A stretch of DNA of 64,000 nt from Micromonospora cabrerizensis (lineage in GTDB: Bacteria > Actinomycetota > Actinomycetes > Mycobacteriales > Micromonosporaceae), in assembly GCF_022230955.1 (NCBI RefSeq), contig NZ_JAKKFI010000081.1, forward strand, positions 62,001 to 126,000, read 5' to 3'. The notes below the pieces were generated by a model. That model had not been told where the DNA came from and searched no databases. It worked only from the letters and a program-made list of their open reading frames with translations. Positions 43,131-51,799 of the stretch are shown one piece after another. Both the position numbers and the translations under genes were made by a program. The stretch's first letter is position 1; each line of letters opens with the position of its first letter.

Positions 43131-44342
43131 TCACACTGCGGGCGGGGCCGCCCGATCAGATGGAAGATCCATGCCGCTGCGCCGGGCGTCGACCCGCTCG
43201 CGCTGCGGCACCACCGTGTAGCGAGGGTCGCGGGCGGAGGCGACGCCACCGTAGAAGATGCCGAACCGGGTCGCCAGCGAGGCGGCCAGCAGCGAGACGC
43301 CGGACAGGCCGCTGACCAACCGGCTGCGCCGACCGAGCAGCGCGCCGGCGACCCCGCCGATCGTCAGCATCCGGCTGGCGCGCAGCAGCCAACCGGGGTT
43401 GCCCTGCCGGTAGGGCTCGCTGAGCAGACCGAGTCGGGTCTCCACCCGGTGCGTGCCGTACAGCTCCAGGGCCGCGCCGGCCACCGCCATCCGCCGGGCC
43501 GGCCCCGCCTGGGCCGTCGGCGCGGCGAGCAGACCGACGCCGGCGCCGCTGGCCAGCGCGCTGCCCGCGAAGATCACCGGCAACTCGGGGTACGCCTCGT
43601 GCCACGACGGCACCGCCGTGCCGGCCAGCAACACCCCGGTGTACGTGGCCAGCGCGGGCGCCGTACCGGCGGCGAGCAGCCCGGCGACGTTCCCGACCGG
43701 CGGCAACGCCCGACCGGCCATCCCGAGCAGGCCGTGGCGCGGCAGTACCCCGGCGGCCTCGGCGATCGCGGCGACACCCGCGGCCGGCCCGTACGCGGTG
43801 AGGATCCAGGTGCCCATGGACATCGGTGAGGTCGGCTTGGCCACGCGCAGCATGTGGTGGAACCGTGCCGGCCGGCCGAGGTCCTTGACCAGGAAGACCG
43901 CGCTGGCGCTGACGGCGGCCAGCGCGGTGACCCGCCCGGCACGGCGCAACGCGGGCCGACCGGTGAGCTGCCCACCGGCGGCGAGCAGCGACGACCCGGC
44001 GGCGAGCCCTCCGGTGAACAGGTACGCGGCGATGTCCCACTTCCACACCGGCGCCTTCAGGATGGGCCGACCGTAGTACGACGTGAACTCCGCCTCCGGC
44101 ACCCGCAGTTCCTCGCCGCCCCCGCGACGCCCGCCCCCACCACGCCTGCCCCGCCGGCCGGTGCTCTCACCGTTCGCGGCCGGAAGCTCGGTGCTCTGGT
44201 CGTTCGCGGTCGCCCGGGCGGTGCTGTGGTCGTTCACGGTCGGCCGGTCGGTGCTGTCCGTCGGTTGGTGGCGACCGTCGGCGGCCAACCGGTCGCGGAA
44301 GCGGCGGAAGATCTCGCCCACCTCGGGGCGGTGCGGACTCAC
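43131..44342 (-). CDS. NrfD/PsrC-type membrane subunit of formate dehydrogenase
   Basis: 403 residues from GTG 44342, overlapping the fdhB stop (GTGA) with GGAGG upstream. The first 90 residues are a hydrophilic, repeat-like Asn/Ser/Thr region (NDHSTARATANDQSTELP). Residues about 95-400 have 8-9 membrane spans of the NrfD family (KWDIAAYLFTGGLAAGSSLL, VKDLGRPARFHHMLRVAKPT). It should take electrons from FdhB into the quinone pool, replacing the cytochrome b subunit of E. coli FDH-N. Confidence 0.85.
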   Translation of the reverse strand: MSPHRPEVGEIFRRFRDRLAADGRHQPTDSTDRPTVNDHSTARATANDQSTELPAANGESTGRRGRRGGGGRRGGGEELRVPEAEFTSYYGRPILKAPVWKWDIAAYLFTGGLAAGSSLLAAGGQLTGRPALRRAGRVTALAAVSASAVFLVKDLGRPARFHHMLRVAKPTSPMSMGTWILTAYGPAAGVAAIAEAAGVLPRHGLLGMAGRALPPVGNVAGLLAAGTAPALATYTGVLLAGTAVPSWHEAYPELPVIFAGSALASGAGVGLLAAPTAQAGPARRMAVAGAALELYGTHRVETRLGLLSEPYRQGNPGWLLRASRMLTIGGVAGALLGRRSRLVSGLSGVSLLAASLATRFGIFYGGVASARDPRYTVVPQRERVDARRSGMDLPSDRAAPPAV

Positions 44343-45481
44343 GAGGAGCCTCCGACGAACGCGGCGACGGTGGCCGCCGCCATGGCGAGGGCCGCGATGC
44401 CGGCGCGTTTCCACATCTTCGGCAGGTCGCGGGTGGTCACGATCGGGTCCGGTGGCAGCCCGTACACCTCCGGCTCGTCCAGCAGCAGGAAGAACGCCCC
44501 GTCACCACCCACACCGTCGTTGGGGTCGTGCCCGTACAGGCGCGCCTCCGGCACACCGCGCTCGTGCAGCGTCTCGACCCGCGCGGCCGCCCGCTCCCGC
44601 AACTCGTCCAGCGGCCCGTACTGGATCGACTCCGTCGGACACGCCTGCGCACACGCCGGCGTCATCCCCGCGCCCAACCGGTCGTAGCACAGCGTGCACT
44701 TCCACGCCCGACCATCGTCCTTACGCTGGTCGATGACCCCGTACGGGCAGGCGGAGATGCAGTAACCACAGCCGTTGCAGATGTCCTCCTGCACCACCAC
44801 CGTGCCGAACTCCGTCCGGAACAACGAACCCGTCGGACAGACATCCAGACACGCCGCATGCGTGCAGTGCTTGCACACGTCCGACATCATCAACCACCGA
44901 AAATCCGTCCGCCCCTCCTCGCCCGTCCCGCGCCCCGGCGGCTGCGCACCCGGCATACCCAGGAACTGCGGTCCCGCGCTGCCCAGGCCGGCGGCGGTCG
45001 GATCGGCCGCGATCGGATTGGCGGCGGTCGGATCGGCGGCGATCGCGCCGAGCACGTCCACCGGCCCGCCCCCGGCCATCCGGGCGGCGGCGGACGGCGT
45101 GCCCGTCGGCACACCCGGGTCCGTGCCGGTGCGTTTGCTGGTGCCAGCCGCCACGGCCGCCGACGCCGCGCTGACCGAAGCGTCGGTCGGCGTCCCCGCG
45201 AACGGCGGCGTGCGGTGACCAGCCGGCCGAGGTTGCTCGATGAACGCGACGTGCCGCCAGGAGTTCGCGGTCAGCGCGCCCGTGTTGTCGTACGACATGC
45301 CCAGCAGGTCGAGCCCACTCTCCGGGACACCGTTCCACTCCTTGCAGGCCACCTCACAGGCCTTGCAGCCGATGCAGACGCTGGTGTCGGTGAAGAACCC
45401 CATCCGTGGCGGCGCCGACGACCAACCGGCGTCCGGCGCCGGGTCCAGTGGACCGTAGAGGCTGTTCGGGTCAGGAATCAC
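44339..45481 (-). CDS. fdhB: Formate dehydrogenase iron-sulphur subunit
   Basis: 380 residues. Four [4Fe-4S] motifs: FTDTSVCIGCKACEVACKEW; SDVCKHCTHAACLDVCPTGS; EDICNGCGYCISACPYGVID; KCTLCYDRLGAGMTPACAQA followed by CPTESI. One C-terminal hydrophobic helix (AGIAALAMAAATVAAFVGG) anchors it in the membrane. An unusual low-complexity insert after residue 95 contains PIAADPTAA and similar repeats. It overlaps the fdhA end by 11 bases and the next gene by 4. Confidence 0.9.
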   Translation of the reverse strand: MIPDPNSLYGPLDPAPDAGWSSAPPRMGFFTDTSVCIGCKACEVACKEWNGVPESGLDLLGMSYDNTGALTANSWRHVAFIEQPRPAGHRTPPFAGTPTDASVSAASAAVAAGTSKRTGTDPGVPTGTPSAAARMAGGGPVDVLGAIAADPTAANPIAADPTAAGLGSAGPQFLGMPGAQPPGRGTGEEGRTDFRWLMMSDVCKHCTHAACLDVCPTGSLFRTEFGTVVVQEDICNGCGYCISACPYGVIDQRKDDGRAWKCTLCYDRLGAGMTPACAQACPTESIQYGPLDELRERAAARVETLHERGVPEARLYGHDPNDGVGGDGAFFLLLDEPEVYGLPPDPIVTTRDLPKMWKRAGIAALAMAAATVAAFVGGSS

Positions 45482-48400
45482 TGCGCTCCCTCCCCTCGCT
45501 GTCGGTGGTGACCGCCGGGGCGTTGTGACCCGGGCCGATCCCGGCGCGCCGCTGGTAGTCGGCCACCAGGTCCAGCAACGCCGGTCCGGTCGGCCGGCGG
45601 CCGGGCCGCACGTCGCAGGTGCCGACCTTGCTCTCCTGGATCAGCACGTTCGGGTCCAGGCTGATGCCGAACAGGTCGTTGGCCGAGTCACCGGTCACCA
45701 GACCCTCGAAACCGAAGTGGTACGGCAACCACACCTGGTGGATCAACCGGCCCTCGATGCGCAACGGGGTGAGCCGGTCGGTCACCAGCACTCTCGCCTC
45801 GATCACCGCACGACCGCTGACCAGGTGTGCCCATCCCAGGTGGGCGAGACCACGCTCGACGGCCAACTCCGGGGACACCTCCACGAACATCTCCGGCTGC
45901 AACTCGGCCAGCGGCGACACCGTCCGACTCATCCCACCGGCGGTGTGGTGCTCGGTGAGCCGGCTGACCGTGAACACGTACGGGAACACCTGACTGTGCC
46001 CCTCTGGCGGGCTCGGGTTCACCGAGTTCACCGGGTGCGCGTACATCTTGCGGGTCGGGTTGGCCTGCTGCCCGTAGAGCGGGTTACGCACCGGCGACTC
46101 CACCGGCTCGTAGTGCGTCGGCAACGGGCCGTCCAGGACACCGCTGGGCGCGTACAGCCAGCCCTTCCCGTCGCCCTGCATGATGAACGGGTCGTCGCCG
46201 GCGATGCCCTCCGTCCCCGACGCGCCGGGTGGCGGCCGGTACGACGGCGGCTTGGTCTTCTCGAAGTCCGGCACGTCGTGACCGGTCCACTCGCCCTTCT
46301 CGGCATCCCACCAGATGTAGCGTTTGCGCTCACTCCACGGGTTGCCGTCCGGGTCCGCCGACGCACGGTTGTAGAGGATGCGCCGGTTCGCCGGCCACGC
46401 CCACCCCCACTCGGCAGCCACCCAGTCCTGCTCGTGTCGGGACTTGCGCCGGGCCGCCTGGTTGACGCCGTCGGCGTACACCCCGGTGTAGATCCAGCAG
46501 CCGATCGCGGTGGAGCCGTCCGCGCGGGCCTCCGCGAAGCTGGACAACGGACGGCCCGTCGCCACGTCGTACCCGTTGATCTCGCGCAGCACCGACTCGG
46601 CGCTCGGCTCCGCGCGCGGACCGTGCGTGGGGTAGTCCCAGGTGAGGTCGAGCAGCGCCCGGTCGCGCGGCAGCTTTGAGTCGGCCAGCTTCTCCCGCAG
46701 CCTGCGGCCCAGGTGGTAGAAGAACCACAGCTCGGAGCGGGCGTCGCCTGGTGGCTCGACGGCCTTCTCCCGCCACTGCAACAGCCGCTGCGTCTGGGTG
46801 AACGTGCCCTCCTTCTCCACATGCGAGGCGGCGGGCAGGAAGAACACCTCCGTACGGCACTCCTCCGGCACGATCTCCCCGGTGGCGACCTCGGGGCCGT
46901 TCTTCCAGAACGTGGCGCTCTCGATCTCGAACAGGTCCCGGACCACGAGCCAGTCGAGGTTGGCCATGCCGAGGCGCTGCGCCCGGCCGTGCGCCGAACC
47001 GACCGCCGGGTTCTGCCCGAGCAGGAAGTACCCCTTGATCTTCCCGTCGATCATGTTCAGCACCTGCTGATAGGTGCCGTGGTCACCGGTCATCCGCGGC
47101 AGGTAGCCGTAGCAGAAATCGTTCTCCGGTGTCGCCGCGTCACCCCAGTACGCCTTCAGCAGGCTCGCGGCGAACGACCCGGCGTTACCCCAGAAACCCT
47201 TCTGCCCGGGGTGCCGGATGCTGTCCACCCACTCGTCGAAGGTCGGGTGGTCGGCGTGGTGGGGCATCGGCAGGTAACCCGGCAGCAGGTTGAACAACGT
47301 CGGGATGTCCGTGGAGCCCTGGATGCTGGCATGACCACGCAATGCCATGACCCCGCCGCCCGGGCGACCCATGTTGCCCAGCAACAGCTGGATGATCGCG
47401 CCGGTGCGGATGTACTGCACACCCACACTGTGCTGCGTCCAGCCCACCGAGTAGATCAGCATCCCGGTGCGTTCCCGGCCGGAGTTCCGCGTCCACGCCT
47501 CGGCCAGCTCCAGGAACTTGTCCTGCGGGATGCCACAGACCCGCTCGACCATCTCCGGGGTGTAGCGGGAAAAGTGTCGCTTGAGGATCTGGTAGACGCA
47601 GCGTGGGTGCTGCAACGTCTCGTCCCGCGGGGTGTCCCCGTCGACCTGCGCGCCGTGCGACTCGTGCTCCAGCCCCGACGCGCTGTCGCGCTCCTTGGCC
47701 GTGTGCCCACTGCCGGAGGAGCCCTCGTTGCCCTCGTACTGCCAGCTGTCCTGCACGTAGGTGCCGGTCTCCGGATCGAACCCGGAGAAGAACCCGTCGC
47801 CGTCCTCCGTGTCGCTGAAATCCTCGCTCACGATCGTCGCCGCGTTGGTGTACGACAGCACGTACTCCCGGAAGTCCAGCTCGTTGTCGAGGATGTAACG
47901 CACCACCCCACCGAGCAACGCGATGTCCGTGCCCGCGCGGATCGGCAGGTACGAGTCAGCCACCGCGCTGGTCCGGGTGAAACGCGGGTCGACGTGGAAG
48001 ACCTTCGCGCCTTTGCGCTTCGCCTCCATCACCCACTGGAAACCCACCGGGTGCGCCTCAGCCATGTTCGAACCCTGGATGACGATGACGTCAGCGTTGG
48101 CGATGTCCTGCTGGAAATCCGTCGCACCGCCACGACCGAAGCTGGCCCCCAGACCGGGGACGGTGGCGGAGTGTCAAATACGGGCCTGGTTCTCGATCTG
48201 GAGCGCCCCCATCGCGGTGAACAACTTCTTGATGAGGTAGTTCTCCTCGTTGTCCAGCGTCGCCCCGCCCAGACTGGAGAAACCCAGCGTCCGGTTGAGC
48301 GGCCGGCCCTGCGTGTCGACGTCCTCCCAGGTCTGCTCACGAGCCGCGAGCATCCGGTCGGCGATCATGTCGAGCGCGGTGTCGAGGTCCAGATCCTCCC

Positions 48401-48743
48401 ACTGCGTCGAGTACGGACGCCGGTAGCGAACCTTCGTCTGCCGCAGCGGGCTGGTCACCAGACTCTTGCTGGCCGAACCCTTCGGGCAGAGCCGACCCCG
48501 CGAGATCGGGCTGTCCGGGTCGCCCTCGATCTGGCTGACCTGCCCGTCCCTGACGAACACCCGCTGACCGCAACCCACCGCGCAGTACGGGCACACCGAA
48601 CGGGCAACGCTGTCGGCGTCCTCGGTGCGAGCGGTCAGCCCCGCCGAACGAGCGGACTGCGCCGCCGCACCCCGGCCCAGCGGGTCGGTGCCGGTGAGCT
48701 GTCGGTAGACCGGCCAACCCTCGATGAAGGTACGCAGACCCAT
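45471..48743 (-). CDS. fdhA: Formate dehydrogenase large subunit, selenocysteine-containing
   Basis: 1090 residues from ATG 48743 (GGGAGG upstream), read through one UGA (48176-48174) as Sec190. The context is NQARI, then Sec, then HSATVPGLGASFGRGGATDF, as in FdnG-type enzymes. N-terminal CPYCAVGC plus a later Cys bind [4Fe-4S]; molybdopterin motifs such as VIQGSNMAEAHPVGF follow. It oxidises formate to CO2. No twin-arginine signal is seen at the N-terminus, so the catalytic side may be cytoplasmic. Annotation pipelines would split the gene at the UGA. Confidence 0.93.
48130..48176 (-). promoter_or_regulatory. Candidate bacterial SECIS element with Sec codon
   Basis: Directly after UGA (48176-48174) the mRNA can form a hairpin with an inner CCCC (48159-48156) / GGGG (48150-48147) stem and a GGUCU loop that contains the GU seen in bacterial SECIS loops; outer GCCAC and GUGGC segments can extend it. 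Its distance from the UGA fits SelB-dependent recoding. Confidence 0.65.
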
Positions 48744-48824
48744 GCCCCGACACCCCCTCCCACGCGAGCGACCCCATGAACATAGGCCAGGCGAGACATC
48801 TTCGCGAGCGGGGGGAAGCCAAAC

Positions 48825-48863
48825 AGCGCCGCCCCCGGGCCGTGTGGGCTCGGGGGCGGCGCT
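48825..48863. terminator. GC-rich hairpin in the fdh upstream region
   Basis: A 13-bp perfect stem (48825-48837 with 48851-48863) about 80 bases before the fdhA start. It could be a terminator or an attenuator in the leader of the fdh operon. Confidence 0.5.
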
Positions 48864-49035
48864 GGTGTCGGTGTGCAGGTCGCCTCTCGGCGAGTGGCAC
48901 GACGCGGCTCCAGCCGAACGGTATTCCGCGAAGGCGATATTAGGTGAGGCCCGGGGACACTGAGTCACACCGACACTGACCACAACCAACCAGACCCCAC
49001 CCGTGTTCCCACCCCACGCCGCCCCGCCCCGCCTA

Positions 49036-49116
49036 CTGGGGTCGATCATGGAGTTGTGGTGCTGGACAAGCCGCCCGAAGCAGTCCGGCACCACAACTCC
49101 ATGATCGACGACCCCA
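49036..49116. repeat. Long near-perfect intergenic inverted repeat
   Basis: Left arm 49036-49067 and right arm 49083-49116 match over about 30 bases, with one 3-base insertion in the right arm and one G-T pair, around a 15-base loop. The core arm is GATCATGGAGTTGTGGTGC. No open frame or transposase. It looks like a REP/MITE-type element rather than a terminator. Confidence 0.65.
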
Positions 49117-49146
49117 GCCGGGACGCGCGAGGTGCGGAACATGCCG

Positions 49147-49180
49147 CTGGCCGGCACCCCGGGATGGGCGTGCCGGCCAG
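49147..49180 (-). terminator. Terminator of lysozyme-like gene copy A
   Basis: CTGGCCGGCAC and GTGCCGGCCAG form an 11-bp stem with a 12-base loop, 25 bases past the stop. The same hairpin follows copy B. Confidence 0.7.
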
Positions 49181-49204
49181 TGGTCGGGTCGTTCGGTGTG
49201 GGGG

Positions 49205-49765
49205 TCAGCTGTTCCAGTGCTGGCCGACCAGGTCGGTGGCCTGCTGCTCCCACTGGGCGTACGCGTCCGGGTACGCCGAGACCTGCACGGTCTGGGCGGC
49301 GTCGGTCAGGGGCATGTCCTGCCACCCGTCGACCTGCTTGAGGCCCTTGAGGAACGCCGTCGTGGAGTACTCCGGGTTCGTGATCTGTTCCGGGGTGCCC
49401 CAACCGCTGGTCGGGCGCTGCTGGAACAGGCCCAGCGAGTCGTGGTCGTTGGCGTCGCCGAGGTGACCCAGGTTCTCCAACTTCGACTCCTGCAGGCTCG
49501 TGGCGATCGAGATGACCGCGGCCCGCTCGGGCAGGCCGGCCTTCTTCGTCGCGGCGATGATCGCCTTGACGTTCGCGGTCTGCTCGTCATTCAACGTGAT
49601 GTGGGACTGGTCGCCCTGCGGCTTCGGCGCGTCCGACTGCACCGCGACAGCGACGGGCTTGGCATCAACCGGGTTGGCGTGCGCGGCGATCGGACCGGCG
49701 AACACACCACCGGCGAACGCGAGACCAGCAACAGACAACATGCTCTTACGAATGATCGTGTTCAT
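49205..49765 (-). CDS. Secreted lysozyme-like/transglycosylase-type protein, copy A
   Basis: 186 residues from ATG 49765 (GAAGGAG upstream). A Sec signal peptide (MNTIIRKSMLSVAGLAFAGG, cleavage near AHA-NP) and a short linker precede a domain from about residue 65: PERAAVISIATSLQESKLEN, GDANDHDSLGLFQQRPTSGW, GTPEQITNPEYSTTAFLKGL. The Glu in LQESK and the LFQQRP-GWG motif are those of actinobacterial lysozyme/transglycosylase-like domains that cut peptidoglycan. Only two residues differ from copy B at 59204 (Ile5/Phe5 and Asp/Gly in the linker). Confidence 0.8.
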   Translation of the reverse strand: MNTIIRKSMLSVAGLAFAGGVFAGPIAAHANPVDAKPVAVAVQSDAPKPQGDQSHITLNDEQTANVKAIIAATKKAGLPERAAVISIATSLQESKLENLGHLGDANDHDSLGLFQQRPTSGWGTPEQITNPEYSTTAFLKGLKQVDGWQDMPLTDAAQTVQVSAYPDAYAQWEQQATDLVGQHWNS

Positions 49766-49962
49766 GGGGGTAGCTCCTTCGGGGGTAGGAACACCCGCTC
49801 ACCGCTCGGGGGAGACGGTGGCGCAGGGTGTGAGCACCTCGTCCGGCGCTGCATCAAACAAGGGGAAAAGTCTGGGGGGAGATCGGCACCAGTCAGGCCG
49901 GGGGGCTTGCGGGGGCCGGGTCGGCGGCCTGCGAGCCGGAGGGCTCGGGCGCCGGGTCCATG

Positions 49963-50261
49963 TGTAACGACCGGGATCCGGGGGTCATTCCCGGGTGGCT
50001 TCCCGACGTCCGCTCGTGCGATGCGGTAGTCGGGTGGTCGCTCGTGGGGACTGCAACGACCGGGGGCCCGGGGTCATTCCGGGGGCCGGGCCATCCCGTG
50101 ACACCCGATGGAGCGGGGTGCTGGGAAGGGCTTCAACGATGCGGCCCGGGGCGGCATTCCAACCCCGCCACCAGCTGTTCCAACCCCCGGTGGGCGGGGC
50201 GGTGAGGCCGTAGTCCTGCGATCGTCAGGGTATGTAACGACCCCGGCCCGGCCATCATTCC
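49963..50261. repeat. Array of four regularly spaced palindromic units (copy A)
   Basis: Four units of about 30 bases start at 49963, 50051, 50131 and 50233 (steps 88, 80, 102). Each has the pattern (G/T)(C/T)AACGA-CC...GG(T/C)CATTCC with a GC-rich centre, so the ends pair as an imperfect hairpin (AACGACC with GGTCATT). The bases between units are unrelated to each other. Not a CRISPR array: units are imperfect and palindromic and no cas genes are near. Confidence 0.65.
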
Positions 50262-50408
50262 GACCCACCGGTGCGACCGGTCACAGGCCAACCGCCCCAG
50301 AGGCCGTGAACCTCGTGGCGGGGTGCTCGGCGCGCTCGACTCGACCCCTCAGACCGGACAAAAGCCCTCAGCCTCGGACGTGGTCGGCCCTCAGGACGCT
50401 AAATCGGG

Positions 50409-50487
50409 CTTGATCGACTCGGCTTCCTGAAACCCGGGGTGTCCGAGACGGCATGACACCGCGACTTCAAAAAACCCGAGTTGATCA
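50409..50487. repeat. Extragenic palindromic repeat (REP-like), copy 2
   Basis: Left arm begins CTTGATCGACTCGGCTTCCT (50409) and the right arm ends AAACCCGAGTTGATCA (about 50487); the arms are imperfect reverse complements and match copies at 12417 and 60465. Confidence 0.65.
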
Positions 50488-50654
50488 CGGAAACCTCAGC
50501 TGTCGCAGGCCGGGACAAATCGGACGAACCTCCGTTGGAGGATGCCCGACCCGGGCGCTCGGGCGGCCTGTTGGCCTGGGCTCCGCGAAGCACCGTCAAC
50601 AGCCTGCGGCAGGGCGCAGGGATCGTCTTGAGCGACACCGGCTCGGGTGGGCGT

Positions 50655-50660
50655 TACCCT
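50655..50660 (+). promoter_or_regulatory. -10 box of a leaderless transcript
   Basis: TACCCT, six bases, then ATG 50667; no ribosome binding site. Confidence 0.5.
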
Positions 50661-50666
50661 GACACC

Positions 50667-51008
50667 ATGCAGGCCGTCTCCCCCACCGCGACCGGCGTGG
50701 CCTTCCTGGCCCGACCGGGTCGCCCTGCCGTGGTGGCGCGGACGCTCGTCGAGCTGGCCGGGCCCACTCGCGGCGTGGTGGAGCTGCCGGTGCGGTTGAT
50801 GTGGAACGCCGAGCGCACCTTCGACCTCGCCGACCCCGACCAGCTGCTCTGGATGTACGAGAACGTGCTGCGCGAGACGACCCGCACCGAGGACCTGCGC
50901 GTCCTGATCAACGGGCGGACGCTACGCCGGGTGTGGCGACTGCTCAACCTGCCTCGGGGCGTACGGCAGGCGTGGGAGAGCCGGCACCGCGGCCTGCGCG
51001 CGGCGTGA
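50667..51008 (+). CDS. Hypothetical protein coupled to an AbiEii-like nucleotidyltransferase
   Basis: 113 residues from the leaderless ATG 50667. Soluble and basic, with VSPTATGVAFLARPGRPAVV, an LMWNAERTFDLADPDQLLWM segment and a C-terminal Arg-rich helix (LRRVWRLLNLPRGVRQAWES). No winged helix like that of AbiEi antitoxins is obvious. The stop overlaps the GTG of the next gene (GTGA), so the two are made together. It may be the partner or antitoxin of the nucleotidyltransferase. Confidence 0.7.
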   Translation: MQAVSPTATGVAFLARPGRPAVVARTLVELAGPTRGVVELPVRLMWNAERTFDLADPDQLLWMYENVLRETTRTEDLRVLINGRTLRRVWRLLNLPRGVRQAWESRHRGLRAA

Positions 51009-51664
51009 CCGAGCCTCATCTGCACGACTTCTACCGGGAGGTGGCCCGGGTGGCGCTCACCGCCGCCGGACCGTACCGGTTCGTGTTGGGTGGCGGGGTG
51101 GCCTGGGCGGCGCACGGGTTGGTCGCCCGCCCGACGGAGGACGTCGACCTCTTCGCGGACGTGGAGGGTGCCGCCGCGGCGGCCTCCGCGGGGGTGCGCG
51201 GGGCGTTGGAGCGAGCCGGCTTCCTCGTCACCGACGCCGACCCGGACAGTGAGCTGGGCGAGCTGTTCGACGGGTACGAGCAGGACATGAAGGACTTCGT
51301 GGTGAGCCGGGACGGACGGCAGATCCGGCTCAGCCTCGCCCGGTTGGACCGCCAGCAGAGCCCGGTGGTGATGGACCTCGGCCCGGTGATGGACGTCCGC
51401 GACCTGGTGGCCAACAAGATCGCGGCACTGGTCAACCGGCGGGAGGTCCGCGACTTCATCGACGTGGCGGCGGCGTTGGAGCACTACGACGTGACCGAAC
51501 TGCTGGTGCTGGCACGGCAGGTCGACCCCGCGCTGGACCCGGACGACGTGCGCGCCGCCGGCCGCTACCTGGACCGCCTGCCCGAGCAACGCTTCGGACG
51601 TTACGGCCTGAGCGCCGCCGACATCGCCCAGGTCCGGCAGCGCTTCGCCGCCTGGCCACGCTGA
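51005..51664 (+). CDS. AbiEii/DUF1814-like nucleotidyltransferase
   Basis: 219 residues from GTG 51005. The N-terminal core FVLGGGVAWAAHGLVARPTE then DVDLF is the nucleotidyltransferase signature (GG...R-x-T-x-D-V-D-L); later VANKIAALVNRREVRDFID supplies the Lys and Asp typical of AbiEii proteins. AbiEii toxins act through nucleotide transfer in type IV toxin-antitoxin and phage-defence systems, normally beside a winged-helix AbiEi. Here the partner is the unrelated 113-residue protein, so the function (toxin, antiphage, or other transferase) is open. Confidence 0.78.
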   Translation: MTEPHLHDFYREVARVALTAAGPYRFVLGGGVAWAAHGLVARPTEDVDLFADVEGAAAAASAGVRGALERAGFLVTDADPDSELGELFDGYEQDMKDFVVSRDGRQIRLSLARLDRQQSPVVMDLGPVMDVRDLVANKIAALVNRREVRDFIDVAAALEHYDVTELLVLARQVDPALDPDDVRAAGRYLDRLPEQRFGRYGLSAADIAQVRQRFAAWPR

Positions 51665-51680
51665 CCCAGCCGCCCTCGGC

Positions 51681-51766
51681 GAACCACGCACCGAGACGGC
51701 CCACGCCCTTGCGGCGGTGAGCTGGTCGGCGAGTCCGCCCGCGCAACGAACCACGCACCGAGACGG
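51681..51766. repeat. Short direct repeat after the AbiEii module
   Basis: GAACCACGCACCGAGACGG occurs at 51681-51699 and 51748-51766, in the gap after the nucleotidyltransferase gene. It may be residue of a deletion or insertion event. No gene in the gap. Confidence 0.5.
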
Positions 51767-51799
51767 GCCGCCGGCCCAGCGCAGCGCCCGGAGGCCGGA

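Larger units (their letters stand above)
48744..49204. other. Non-coding stretch upstream of the fdh operon
   Basis: 461 bases without a gene. It holds a 13-bp hairpin (48825-48863), a very long hairpin (49036-49116) and the terminator of the lysozyme-like gene (49147-49180). The fdh promoter should lie in 48744-48960; on the minus strand a TAATAT box is present near 48940. No small coding frame with a ribosome binding site was found. Confidence 0.6.
49142..50487. repeat. Segmental duplication, copy A
   Basis: Homologous to 59141-60545 in the same orientation, almost exactly 10.0 kb away. It contains the terminator, the secreted lysozyme-like gene, its upstream region with a four-unit palindrome array, and a REP-like element. 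The gene part is almost identical to copy B; the upstream part is only partly conserved. Confidence 0.85.
49766..50666. other. Long non-coding stretch of 900 bases
   Basis: No gene could be supported on either strand. Contents: leader of the lysozyme-like gene (49766-49860, with a conserved GATGCAGCGCCGGACGAGG block shared with copy B), the palindrome array, the ACCGGT-containing conserved block near 50270, the REP-like element and the promoter of the AbiEii module. Confidence 0.6.

Noticed and set aside
48174..48176. Stop codon splitting fdhA (pseudogene reading)
   Set aside because: Position, flanking motif, hairpin, tRNA-Sec and selAB nearby show it is a selenocysteine codon.
48935..48960. 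IdeR/DtxR iron box (TTAGGTGAGG) near the fdh promoter
   Set aside because: Only the left half matches the 19-base consensus; the right half does not.
49766..49870. c-di-AMP (ydaO) riboswitch before the lysozyme-like gene, as seen for other actinobacterial cell-wall hydrolases
   Set aside because: The conserved leader block lacks the characteristic ydaO core motifs; conservation between copies A and B is explained by the duplication.
49963..50261. CRISPR array
   Set aside because: Imperfect palindromic units with variable spacing and no cas genes; better described as a palindrome array.
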